From assembly GCA_023396065.1 (NCBI GenBank), contig JAEWXF010000020.1, positions 1 to 31,461 on the forward strand: DNA of 31,461 nucleotides, in the 5' to 3' direction. Positions 1 to 8,136 of this stretch are shown in pieces. A program made the position numbers and the translations under genes. Each line of letters starts with the position of its first letter. The first letter of the stretch is position 1. The DNA comes from Methanobacteriota archaeon (GTDB taxonomy: Archaea > Halobacteriota > Methanomicrobia > Methanomicrobiales > Methanocorpusculaceae). Under the pieces are notes generated by a model. The model did no database searches. It was given only the letters and a program-made list of their open reading frames with translations, and had not been told where the DNA came from.

Positions 1-40
1 ACACAAAGATTTGTGCCTAGTTTGTCTTTCCGCGCTGTTT

Positions 41-182
41 GCGAGGTAACAAAGTAGGCTTCGTGGGTATTTATACCCACCGATCCATTCACTCCGGAAC
101 GGAGTAATTTCCGACCGGAACTATGGAATTAACCTGCTCGCCTTGCGAGGTAACAACATAGGAGAAACGAGTATTTATACCC
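41..182 (-). repeat. Duplicated promoter-like element, two copies (41-78 and 145-182)
   Basis: Read on the minus strand, both copies have a strong archaeal TATA box (TATAAATA, within GGGTATAAATAC), a 17-nt variable spacer, then an identical block GTTACCTCGC followed by AA. On the plus strand the GCGAGGTAACAA block starts at 41 and 145 and the GTATTTATAC block at 67 and 171, so the 26-nt spacing is the same in both. A TAGG also sits at the same offset. The conserved block lies where transcription should start, about 20-25 nt from the TATA centre. In copy B the predicted 5' end can fold into CTCGC-aag-GCGAG (137-149). A second hairpin, ACTCCG-gaa-CGGAGT, lies at 91-105 between the copies. No ORF of note follows either promoter within the window, so short non-coding transcripts or leaders are possible. 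This is inference. Confidence 0.5.
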
Positions 183-198
183 GGCATATTTGAAAAAA

Positions 199-327
199 TC
201 AGAAAAGCTGCGTATACACCCCACCAGCTGCAATCGCAACCAGACCGAGAATACACACGGCAATCAGAATAACACCAAGAATTTTCCAGAAATTATGCGG
301 TTTCTTCACTCTTCTCTGTACAACCAT
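199..327 (-). CDS. Small single-span membrane peptide, 42 aa, unknown function
   Basis: A 43-codon frame starts at an ATG inside the end of scpA (35-nt overlap, different frame) and stops at 199. The peptide has a short basic N-terminus (MVVQRRVKK, residues 1-9), an aromatic interface (FWK) and one uninterrupted hydrophobic span of about 20 residues (17-36), ending in TQLF. That is a typical N-in, single-pass membrane topology. It lies last in the smc-scpA transcription unit, so translational coupling to scpA is plausible. I recognise no family. A chance frame is possible, but the clean basic-then-hydrophobic pattern immediately after scpA argues for a real gene. Confidence 0.6.
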   Translation of the reverse strand: MVVQRRVKKPHNFWKILGVILIAVCILGLVAIAAGGVYTQLF

Positions 328-1051
328 CGGAAATCACCACCCACAAATCACCAAAGAATTCATCCTGCTCAAGCACGACCTGCCCCTCCAGCATCAGGAA
401 CAAACAGGGAATATACACCTGATACAGCGGCCAGTGAAGCGCATCCACCAGCTCATACAGTGACACTCCCGGATCGCGCGCATCGGGATGCTCGGAAACA
501 ATCGCGTAAATCTGTTTTGCCATCGCATCATAGGCCTCATCATGCGCAATCCCCACCACATCATCTGCGTCCGGCTCAGGAAACATATCCTCCTCGGAAA
601 CGTGCAGTTTCCTGCGGCGCTGCCGTCGCCGTTCCGCCTTCTCCGCCAGTTTCAGCTGGGTAATCAATTCATACAACGTAACAGGACGCTTCCGCGCATC
701 CTTGCGCTTAATACGGCGGTCAATCTCACGTTCAAGGAACTCAATAGGCCCAAGCGCACGGGCAGACACCTCGGCGTCCGTAAACGGGTCGTCCGCATCG
801 CCCGCAAACAAATCCTCATCTGAAGGTTCCTCCTCACCACTCTCCAGAGGAAAATCCAGATACTCCGACTTCATTCGGAGAAGAACAGACGAATAAAAAA
901 GAGTCCGCCCGGAAATCCGCAGATCCAGCTCGCGCCTGCGCTCAAGTTCGGCCAGAAACCGATCCGTCACCTCAACGATATCGATATTCCACGGATCAAT
1001 CTCACCGCGCTCCGCCATCTGGACCAGAATCTCAACCGGCTCCTCAGACAT
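293..1051 (-). CDS. scpA: Segregation and condensation protein A (ScpA, kleisin)
   Basis: ScpA is the kleisin subunit that bridges the two heads of an SMC dimer and is needed for chromosome compaction and segregation. The 252-aa product begins with the family's usual N-terminal block (EPVEILVQMAERGEIDPWNIDI), followed by the V..F......RR.LDLRISGR.L..S..LLRMKS pattern that contacts the SMC neck. An acidic stretch at residues 68-95 is the variable linker, then come a Lys/Arg-rich helix and a C-terminal winged-helix-like region (about residues 170-252) that contacts the SMC head. Its start codon overlaps the end of smc by 8 nt, which indicates coupled translation and co-stoichiometry. No ScpB is present here. 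Length is normal for archaeal ScpA. Confidence 0.95.
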   Translation of the reverse strand: MSEEPVEILVQMAERGEIDPWNIDIVEVTDRFLAELERRRELDLRISGRTLFYSSVLLRMKSEYLDFPLESGEEEPSDEDLFAGDADDPFTDAEVSARALGPIEFLEREIDRRIKRKDARKRPVTLYELITQLKLAEKAERRRQRRRKLHVSEEDMFPEPDADDVVGIAHDEAYDAMAKQIYAIVSEHPDARDPGVSLYELVDALHWPLYQVYIPCLFLMLEGQVVLEQDEFFGDLWVVISDGCTEKSEETA

Positions 1052-4000
1052 TATTCGACTTCACACCCGTAACAAGCGTACTCTTATCGGACCGAATCGT
1101 TACTCCCATAATCCGATCAGCCGCCTCAATCATCGGCTTTCGGAGAGATACAATCACAAACTGACTTGACGAACACAACTCCCGCACCATATGGGAAATC
1201 CGCTCCACATTCGACCCGTCCAGAGACATATCCACCTCATCAAACGCATAGAATGGAGCCGGCATATACCGTTGAATCGCAAAAATAAACGACAGAGTCG
1301 TCAAAGACTTTTCACCGCCCGACATCATATTCAGTCGGTGAACCTCCTTATCCCGCGGCCGCACCTCAAACGTCATCCCGCCAAGGAACGGATCCTCCTC
1401 ATTATCAAGAATCAAATGACCCGATCCCATCGTCAGCCGCGCAAAAATTTCCTGGAAGTTTACATTGATCGCAGTATAGGCCTCCATAAACGCATCGAAC
1501 TTCATCTTCGCAAAACTCTCGATACGCTCCAGAAGCGCCTCACGTTCGCGGGAAAGAACATCCTTTCGCGCAGTCCGTTCCTCCGACTTCTTCAGAACCT
1601 CATCATACTGCTCAATTGCAAGCATATTCACCGCGCCAAGCTTCCGGATCGCGCGTTCCGTTGTCGCAATACCGTCCTCAATCTCATCAACCGACAGACT
1701 ACACTCCACCTCTGAAACACTGCCGCGCATGGCTTCAATTTCCAGCGAAACTGCAGCCGCCTTCTCATTGAGTGCCGAAATCTGCACATTACACCGTTCC
1801 GTAGCTGCAGACAACTCCGCGAGCCTGCGCTGGGATGCATCCACCTTTTCCTGAACCGAAACGCGCTCATTTCGCAGCACCTCCAGCTCCCCGGTAAAGG
1901 ACTTCTGCCGTTCCTCGAGCAGAGCAATCGCCGCACGGGCATCCGCAATCTGCTGATTACAGCCGGCAACCTCCTCATCAAGCCGGGCATTCTTCGCCGC
2001 AATTGCATCCTTCTCCGCGGTAAGATCCTCAAGACGCTTCTTGAAATACTGACGTTCACGGTTCACATCCGCAAGATCCGCCTCTTTCGTCTCCAGACGG
2101 CGCTTGATATCATCCACATCCCGCTTCGCCTTTTGCAGCTGTTCAGTCAGCAGAGTAAACTCAGACTCATCCAGAACCTGCCGGATCTCGCTGATACGGG
2201 AGTTCAGACCCATGATAACCTCAGTCAGAGCATCCTGACGCTCCTCAAGCTCCGCAACCTTCGTAGAAATTGTCGCCGAATCATGCTCCATACTCGACAG
2301 AGCTGCAGTCAGTTCAACCTCTTCATCGGCAATCGCGTCCAGACGGCGGTTACTCTCAGCAAGAGTCAGTTCCAGCTTTGTAACCTCCGCATCAACTGCA
2401 TTCTTCTCAGACCGCAGACCGTCGCCAACCGCCTTGTTCCGCGCTTCAGCCGCTGCAAGATCCTGCTCCTCGGACCGCAGCTCGGAAAGCTTCGCAGTAA
2501 TAGACGCAGACTCCTTATCCACAGCCGCACCAAACCCGCGCACATCTTTCCGAATGGAACCTCCGGTCATAGCACCCATCTTCTCCAGAAGCTCACCTTC
2601 CAAAGTCACCATCCGGAACTTCCCCATCAGACGCCGGCCTGCCTCAAGGGTTTCAACAACAACCGTCTGCCCGAACACCAGACTAAACGCATTCCGGTAC
2701 TCCTCATCAAACTCAATCAGATTAATCGCATAATCCACCACGCCATTTCCGGCAAGCGGCGGTAACGGAGCTGACGGCTTAATCTTATTCAGCGGCAGGA
2801 ACGTTACCCGCCCAAGCCGCTCCTCTTTCAGGTACCGGATCGCATCCGATGCCGTCTGATCAGAATCAACAATCACATTCTGCAGCCTGCCACCCGCAGC
2901 AATATTCAGCGCAGTCGTATACTCGGACGGAACCTTACCCAAACGGGCAACCGTCCCGCACACACCGTTCATCTCCAGAACTGCAGAGATTGCACGGTTC
3001 GATTCTGCAGACACCTGCTGCTGGGCCTCAAGACGCATCTGCTTCTGGGTCAGCCGCTGAATCTCCTCACGAATCGGCTCAAGAGATCTGCGGCAGGACA
3101 TCATCGAACGATCCGCCTCACCAATCTGCTTATCAAAAACAGACCGTTCACTCTGTTTATCGGCGAGTGCAGACTCCAAGCGGGATATCTCCTCTTCTTT
3201 TCCGCGGCGCTCCTCCATCAGCTGCGTCTGCTGACGTTTCATCCGTTCAGATTCCTGCGCACGGATACGGCTTCGCTCGATAATCCCGTCACGTTCCGAA
3301 AGTATGTCGGATCGCTCGGACTTTTTCGTCTCAATCTGCTCCATCAGCGTAAGCAGCTCAGACTGAGCACCCTCAGAGTCTTTACTCTTTTTCTGCACCA
3401 AATCCTCGGCTTTCTCCAGAATTTTCTTCTGGGACTCAAATTCCATGGCAAGGTTGGCACGATCAATCTGCAGCTGACGCGACTCTTTGTTTTTGTCGTC
3501 AATAGAATTCTGGAACCGCTTCATATCGACAAAAATATTATTCATCGAACCAAGGTTGGTATCCTTTTCCTTTTTCAGTCGACCAATCGTCTGCTCCGCC
3601 ACACGGATATTTCCGCGTTCAGCCTCCAGATCGGCAAGAAGTTTGATGTATTCGGGCCCGCTCTTTTCAGAAATCTGACGGTCAATCTCCCGGATCTCAT
3701 CCATCCAGCAATCACGCTCATGTGTCTCCAGAGATATATCACCTGCAATGCGTTCAAGCTCAGTTTCCTGATCTGATTTCGCAAGCGCAATCGTAGAAAG
3801 CTCCCGTTCTTTCTCCCGTAACTGGGCAACCATTCGGGCCGCGCGGAAGTAATCAAGTTCCCCCTGAAGTTTCTGATATTGGAGTGCCCCTTCCCGAGCT
3901 TCTTTCAGCTCCTCAATCCGAATGGCAAGATCAGCGAGAAGAAGTTCCTCACGCTCAATGCGCGCACGGACCTGCTCCAGCTCGGTCAGGGCCTGTTCTT

Positions 4001-4487
4001 TTTTCGTATCGAACTCGGCAACACCTGCGATCTCATCAATCATTCGCCGCCGGTCAAGATCGCTCATCTCCATAATGCGGGTCACATCGCCCTGCATAAC
4101 GACATTGTATCCATGCGGTTTGATACCATACTTGGAAAGATATGCCAGAACATCCGTCTGCGTACAGAGCCGTTCATTCAGATAATAATAACTGTAGTAC
4201 CCGCTTGCCGTTCGTTTAATACGGCGGCGGATCTTGGTCTCGTCGGAAAAAGAAAGAGTAACCTCAGCGGTCTGCTTCCCCGAGACGTTGTTAATAAGAT
4301 CGGTTAACTTCTCCGCACGGAGAGAGCGTGCGCTGGAAAGAGATAGGACAAATAGTATGGAATCGATGATGTTGCTTTTTCCCGATCCGTTGGGTCCGGA
4401 TATGACCGTAAATCCTTCGTAAAAAGGAATTTTCGTCTTTTTGGAAAAAGACTTGAAATTATCGATATCTACCTGGACGATATGCAC
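1044..4487 (-). CDS. smc: Chromosome segregation ATPase SMC
   Basis: This is a full-length SMC protein (1147 aa) that forms the ring-shaped condensin ATPase. Visible domains in order: N-terminal ATPase half with Walker A GPNGSGKSN (residues 31-39), a long coiled coil (about 155-500), the hinge (about 505-640, with glycine-rich GG.LQNV and FLPLNKIK), a return coiled coil to about 990, and the C-terminal ATPase half with signature SGGEKS (1056-1061), Walker B FYAFDEVD (about 1077-1085) and the family's VSLRKPM switch segment. The start codon is GTG at 4487, supported by a GGAG Shine-Dalgarno 7-8 nt upstream. It sits 17 nt after the coiled-coil gene and overlaps scpA by 8 nt, so the three form one operon. 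All catalytic motifs are intact. Confidence 0.97.
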   Translation of the reverse strand: MHIVQVDIDNFKSFSKKTKIPFYEGFTVISGPNGSGKSNIIDSILFVLSLSSARSLRAEKLTDLINNVSGKQTAEVTLSFSDETKIRRRIKRTASGYYSYYYLNERLCTQTDVLAYLSKYGIKPHGYNVVMQGDVTRIMEMSDLDRRRMIDEIAGVAEFDTKKEQALTELEQVRARIEREELLLADLAIRIEELKEAREGALQYQKLQGELDYFRAARMVAQLREKERELSTIALAKSDQETELERIAGDISLETHERDCWMDEIREIDRQISEKSGPEYIKLLADLEAERGNIRVAEQTIGRLKKEKDTNLGSMNNIFVDMKRFQNSIDDKNKESRQLQIDRANLAMEFESQKKILEKAEDLVQKKSKDSEGAQSELLTLMEQIETKKSERSDILSERDGIIERSRIRAQESERMKRQQTQLMEERRGKEEEISRLESALADKQSERSVFDKQIGEADRSMMSCRRSLEPIREEIQRLTQKQMRLEAQQQVSAESNRAISAVLEMNGVCGTVARLGKVPSEYTTALNIAAGGRLQNVIVDSDQTASDAIRYLKEERLGRVTFLPLNKIKPSAPLPPLAGNGVVDYAINLIEFDEEYRNAFSLVFGQTVVVETLEAGRRLMGKFRMVTLEGELLEKMGAMTGGSIRKDVRGFGAAVDKESASITAKLSELRSEEQDLAAAEARNKAVGDGLRSEKNAVDAEVTKLELTLAESNRRLDAIADEEVELTAALSSMEHDSATISTKVAELEERQDALTEVIMGLNSRISEIRQVLDESEFTLLTEQLQKAKRDVDDIKRRLETKEADLADVNRERQYFKKRLEDLTAEKDAIAAKNARLDEEVAGCNQQIADARAAIALLEERQKSFTGELEVLRNERVSVQEKVDASQRRLAELSAATERCNVQISALNEKAAAVSLEIEAMRGSVSEVECSLSVDEIEDGIATTERAIRKLGAVNMLAIEQYDEVLKKSEERTARKDVLSREREALLERIESFAKMKFDAFMEAYTAINVNFQEIFARLTMGSGHLILDNEEDPFLGGMTFEVRPRDKEVHRLNMMSGGEKSLTTLSFIFAIQRYMPAPFYAFDEVDMSLDGSNVERISHMVRELCSSSQFVIVSLRKPMIEAADRIMGVTIRSDKSTLVTGVKSNNV

Positions 4488-4504
4488 TGCTTACTCCGTT
4501 ACTC

Positions 4505-5254
4505 TCAGCGGCGTTTTTTTGTGTCATCCATTACCGTGTCGTCTTCTGCGGCCTCAATAACGGTATCTGAGTCAGACCGGATTGCCATGGAGCGGGAAGC
4601 GTGACTTGGGTTGTAACCGGTTCCCGCGATGATAACATGCTGGGCATTGGTCCGTTTCCGTTTCTGAATTGTCCCGTCCGGCTGCATGACATACTCAACT
4701 TCGTTTGGTTTCAGCTGCTCAACCGGCACGTCCGGTTCAGGTTCCGGAACAGGTTCTGGAGCCGGGGCCGAGATAGGCCGGCGTGACGCGGCGCGAACCG
4801 GAGGTGCCTGAGATACTGGTTTTTCACGCAATACTGCACGCGGCGCAGGAATGTCATCATCTGACGCAGAGATTGACCGTCCTCTTGGTGCCGCAGCGGG
4901 ACTGTGAGCCGGTCCTGACCGGTACTCACGACCCGGCGCGGAACGAATCGGCTGGGAAACAGGGTCGGAAGTCTCTAGTTTTTGGGCAAATCGGGGTTCC
5001 GCATGCACACGGGATGTGGATCCGCGAACTTCCTCAAACTGTTGGGAAAGTTTGCGGGTAACCGACTTTAAATCGAGGACCTCTTCGGTGAGACCCTTGA
5101 CCATGGCTTCAAGCTCTCGCACTTTCCGCTCGAGTGCATCGGTATTTTCAGATTTTACCGCAGTATCGGAAGCTGACGGAGTGTCGTGTTTAATATTCAT
5201 TTCACGTTCCTGCTCAGCAAGTTCATGTTCCAAAAATTTCATTCTGGTATCCAT
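4505..5254 (-). CDS. Coiled-coil protein of unknown function upstream of smc
   Basis: I do not recognise a named family. The 249-aa protein starts with a charged heptad-like helix (residues 1-30), then a second coiled coil at about 38-80 (LERKVRELEAMVKGLTEEV), a Pro/Ala/Arg-rich low-complexity middle (about 85-185), and an ordered-looking C-terminal block (about 185-230) with EYVMQPDGTIQKRKR and HVIIAGTGYNPS. The tail is Asp/Lys-rich. Coiled coil plus disordered basic middle plus short C-terminal motif suits an adaptor or nucleic-acid-associated protein. It is the first gene of the smc-scpA operon, 17 nt ahead of smc, so a role in chromosome organisation is inferred from context only. A TATA-like CTATAATT lies upstream at about 5282-5291. 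Confidence 0.8.
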   Translation of the reverse strand: MDTRMKFLEHELAEQEREMNIKHDTPSASDTAVKSENTDALERKVRELEAMVKGLTEEVLDLKSVTRKLSQQFEEVRGSTSRVHAEPRFAQKLETSDPVSQPIRSAPGREYRSGPAHSPAAAPRGRSISASDDDIPAPRAVLREKPVSQAPPVRAASRRPISAPAPEPVPEPEPDVPVEQLKPNEVEYVMQPDGTIQKRKRTNAQHVIIAGTGYNPSHASRSMAIRSDSDTVIEAAEDDTVMDDTKKRR

Positions 5255-5359
5255 AAGCGCATATCAATCCTGGTAAATTAATTATAGGTTTTTCAGCGCC
5301 TATGCTATAAGATACTTGTGTTCCGGGAGAGGAAATATGTCCGAGAGAAAAAAGGGAGA
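5255..5359. promoter_or_regulatory. Intergenic region: 3' end of fttA and promoter of the smc operon
   Basis: On the minus strand the fttA stop is followed by a six-T run (5348-5353), a plausible weak archaeal terminator. Further on are two AT-rich TATA-like stretches: CTTATAGCA near 5303-5312 and CTATAATTAA near 5281-5291. The latter is the better match for a TATA box, placed about 30 nt before the ATG at 5254. Confidence 0.4.
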
Positions 5360-7270
5360 TTATACCAGCCGGTAGGTCTCCAGATTCTGGGGAGCAACGG
5401 TCTGGATATGATATTTCTTATAAATAGAACTGGCAAGATCGATGGTCTTGGACTCTTCCCCGTGGATGGTGAAGACACGTTCCGGTTTGGGCTGGAGGTA
5501 CTGGACATAGTTCATCAGCTGACGCCGGTCTGCGTGACCGGAGAAACCTTCGACGGTCTGGACCTCCATGTTGATGACGATGCTACCTTTTTTACCGACC
5601 GGAACCTCACGCCATCCCTTCTGAATACGGCGTCCATAGGTACCCTCCGCCTGATATCCAACGAAGATGAGCATATTCTTTTCCGATTCAGCGAGATTTC
5701 CAAGGTATTCAATGACCGGACCGCCGTTGAGCATACCGCTGGTAGAGATGATGACACACGGATCTTCAGAGAAGATGACCTGCTGGCGTTTGTCCTGTGA
5801 ATCAACCTGCTCAAAGCACTCCGAGAGGAACGGGTTATAATTGTCCCGGAATATCTGGTTCCGGAGATCGTTGTTCAGGTATTCAGGGTATGCGGTGTGC
5901 AGGGCAGTGGCTTCTTTGATCATACCGTCAAGATAGATTTTACACTTCGGCAGGCGTTCGTTTCTGACCCCTTCTTCCAGAGCGAGCATAAGTTCCTGAG
6001 ATCGGCCGACGGCAAACGCGGGGATGAGAACTTTTCCGCCGCGGGAAAGCGTGGTGTTGATGACGTCATAGAGCCGGTCCTCGGCATCTTTTCTGGACGG
6101 AGAAAAGTCCTCGGGTCCACCGTAGGTACTTTCCATGACCAAAGCTTCAAGGCGCGGGAACTGGGATACAGCCGGGTTGAAGAGGCGGCTTTTGCTGTAG
6201 AAGAAATCACCCGTGAAGGCAATATTGTAGAGACCGTTTCCCACGTTGAAGTGGGCAATTGCCGAGCCGAGGATGTGACCCGCGTTGTGCAGGGTGAGTT
6301 TGAGGTCCGGTGCTATGTCGGTGACATCGCCATACCCAAGTGCGATGGTGTGTTTGACAAACTCACGGATCTCATTGGAGGAGTACGGTGGTACTTTGTC
6401 CTCTTTGTTGTTCACGTCCAGATAATCAAGCTGGAGCATGGCTGCGGTGTCACGGGTTGCGGGTGTGGTGTACACCGGCCCGTCGTAACCGTAGCGGTAC
6501 AGCAGTGGGATATAGGCGGAGTGATCCAGATGAGCGTGGGTTAAGACGACTGCGTCAAGCGAGGTAAACGGGTAGATTTCCGGAACGTTCAGGAACGGGG
6601 AGGAGGCACTGCCGGTTGCTCCCGGAGACTCTCCACAGTCGATTAAGACTTTGCTTTCCGGAGTGGAGAGGAGGAAAGCTGCCCGACCGACCTGACGACA
6701 ACAGCCGAGGGTGGTAAGACGGAGCCACTGTTCTTTATCACGACCGGAGTACATGGAGTCACGGTGGATTCTGCGTCCGCATTTTCTGAGGAATTCCTTT
6801 CGTTCGTCACGGGTTTCGCGGAGGTACTGCCGGACCTGCTTGATGGTAACAGAGGGAATCGGCGGTGTTCTGACGACTTTGGGTGTCCAGCCGCATTTCA
6901 TGGTGATGTCACGGAGGGTTGTACCGTTTTTGCCGATGACGACCCCGGGTTTTTCTGCTTCGATGAGTACTTCACCGGTGTCGGTATCGAAGAAGATATC
7001 GGTGATTCCGGCACCATCGGGGACTACGTCCCGGATCAAGTCATACGCAACTTCAGTGTCACCAAGGATGTTCGGCCGCACGACGATCCGTTTTCTGAGA
7101 TCACGCGCAAGGGTGCGGATTAAATCCTGTTCTTCAGCAAACCGTTTGGGGTCGTCGGTGTAAATGACCATTTCCGGGCCTTCATATTCGACGTCGGTGA
7201 CAGTAACGCCACGCGGGACCTTGCGGTTAATAGTATCTTTAAGTTCTTTGAGTCTGTCTTCAACCTGCAT
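5360..7270 (-). CDS. fttA: aCPSF1/FttA, KH-domain beta-CASP nuclease, transcription termination factor
   Basis: This family cleaves nascent RNA 3' ends and drives transcription termination across archaea; it is a homologue of the eukaryotic CPSF73 endonuclease. The 636-aa protein has the expected order. Two KH-like RNA-binding modules occupy residues 1-145, with a GKNG loop at 113-116. A metallo-beta-lactamase core follows, with the zinc motif HAHLDH at 245-250 and later motifs GHILGSA, FTGDF and E-S-T-Y-G. The beta-CASP insert comes next, and the C-terminal part carries GFSGHADR and TIHGE. All metal-binding His/Asp are present, so it should be active. It lies 27 nt after psmB on the same strand, a neighbourhood I believe recurs in methanogens, and the two are probably cotranscribed. 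Confidence 0.95.
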   Translation of the reverse strand: MQVEDRLKELKDTINRKVPRGVTVTDVEYEGPEMVIYTDDPKRFAEEQDLIRTLARDLRKRIVVRPNILGDTEVAYDLIRDVVPDGAGITDIFFDTDTGEVLIEAEKPGVVIGKNGTTLRDITMKCGWTPKVVRTPPIPSVTIKQVRQYLRETRDERKEFLRKCGRRIHRDSMYSGRDKEQWLRLTTLGCCRQVGRAAFLLSTPESKVLIDCGESPGATGSASSPFLNVPEIYPFTSLDAVVLTHAHLDHSAYIPLLYRYGYDGPVYTTPATRDTAAMLQLDYLDVNNKEDKVPPYSSNEIREFVKHTIALGYGDVTDIAPDLKLTLHNAGHILGSAIAHFNVGNGLYNIAFTGDFFYSKSRLFNPAVSQFPRLEALVMESTYGGPEDFSPSRKDAEDRLYDVINTTLSRGGKVLIPAFAVGRSQELMLALEEGVRNERLPKCKIYLDGMIKEATALHTAYPEYLNNDLRNQIFRDNYNPFLSECFEQVDSQDKRQQVIFSEDPCVIISTSGMLNGGPVIEYLGNLAESEKNMLIFVGYQAEGTYGRRIQKGWREVPVGKKGSIVINMEVQTVEGFSGHADRRQLMNYVQYLQPKPERVFTIHGEESKTIDLASSIYKKYHIQTVAPQNLETYRLV

Positions 7271-7297
7271 AGAAATCGTTCCAAAAAAGTGTAAAAG

Positions 7298-7936
7298 TTA
7301 GGAGGAAATAGGAAGTATTTCGGCTATTTTCTCCTCGGAGACATACGCGAATTTTTCCCGCGTGATGATCACTACATTGTATCCCTCGCCGGATGCTGCA
7401 TCACGCCGCATGGCTGCCCGAAGGGCCCGGACTGCGAGATCAACGGCTTCATCTTCGGTCATGCCCGGTTTGAAACGGTCTTCGAGGACACCATATGCGG
7501 TGAGGGAGCCCGAACCGGTGGATACAAAATCTTCTTCGAGTGTTGCGCCGCCGGCCGCATCTACGGAGTAGATTGACGGTCCATCAGCGTCAACACCACC
7601 AACGAGAAGTTGAACGTAGTAGGGAGAGAAACGGTTCTGATTGAGATAGTTGGACAGAATTGTAGCTGCTGCACCAACACTGATCTCTTTACCGCGGCGG
7701 ATTTGATAAAGGTTACACTCCACGTTGATAATCCGAACAAGCTGCTGGGCGTCGCCGACGCCGCCGGCTATGGTCATTCCGATACGATCGGTAATGCTGT
7801 GAACTTTCTTGGCCTTTTTACTGGCGATGAGAGTGCCCATGGTTGCACGCCGTTCGGTCGCAAGGACAACTCCGCCCTGGAACACGATACCTACTGTGGT
7901 TGTTCCCGTCTTAACGTCCTGATATTCCTGTGACAT
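7298..7936 (-). CDS. psmB: Proteasome subunit beta
   Basis: This is the proteolytic beta subunit of the archaeal 20S proteasome. I choose the ATG at 7936 (212 aa) rather than the longer frame to 7978. It gives the standard short propeptide (MSQEYQDVKTG) that is autocleaved before Thr12 to expose the N-terminal nucleophile in TTTVG, and a GGGGGT Shine-Dalgarno lies just upstream. Other family marks are ERRATMG after the nucleophile strand, Lys in ASKKAKKVH, the D.IGMTIAGGVGDAQ helix and GSGS..AYGVLE. No alpha subunit or PAN gene is nearby. It precedes fttA by 27 nt. Two palindromes lie upstream (see separate entry). Confidence 0.96.
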   Translation of the reverse strand: MSQEYQDVKTGTTTVGIVFQGGVVLATERRATMGTLIASKKAKKVHSITDRIGMTIAGGVGDAQQLVRIINVECNLYQIRRGKEISVGAAATILSNYLNQNRFSPYYVQLLVGGVDADGPSIYSVDAAGGATLEEDFVSTGSGSLTAYGVLEDRFKPGMTEDEAVDLAVRALRAAMRRDAASGEGYNVVIITREKFAYVSEEKIAEILPISS

Positions 7937-7958
7937 GAAAGACCCCCGTATGGGATTA

Positions 7959-8023
7959 TCATGTGCTTTGAGACACATGACTCACGCTGAAAGTTATGAT
8001 GAACACTGTTTAATGATAAACAG
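7959..8023. promoter_or_regulatory. Two inverted repeats in the psmB-glyA divergent intergenic region
   Basis: TCATGTG (7959-7965) and CACATGA (7974-7980) form a 7-bp inverted repeat with an 8-nt spacer, in the psmB leader. CTGTTTA (8006-8012) and TAAACAG (8017-8023) form a 7-bp inverted repeat with a 4-nt spacer. The second also contains the minus-strand TATA-like TGTTTATC. They could be operators or RNA hairpins in the psmB 5' UTR. The plus-strand gene glyA has TATA-like sequence at about 8102-8108 (AGTTATAG) and 8118-8127 (GCTAAATAG). Confidence 0.4.
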
Positions 8024-8136
8024 CGGATAAAAGCGCTATTACTTAGGTATGCGTGAGATGAGATAAAGTTGCCGACATATGCAATTTCGCGGGTGACCGA
8101 GATAGTTATAGGGTGGGATAGCTAAATAGTAGGATT

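Noticed and set aside
1..190. Possible tRNA or CRISPR repeats at the left edge
   Set aside because: No cloverleaf or CCA-type acceptor could be drawn, and only two unequal copies without uniform spacers are present.
190..663. 157-codon plus-strand open frame over the scpA end
   Set aside because: Pro/His/Arg-rich antisense of scpA and of the 42-aa membrane peptide.
5897..6544. 215-codon plus-strand open frame opposite fttA
   Set aside because: No recognisable motifs; fttA is intact on the minus strand.
7937..7978. Longer start of psmB at 7978
   Set aside because: It would add 14 residues before a normal propeptide and cross an inverted repeat; the ATG at 7936 has a Shine-Dalgarno.
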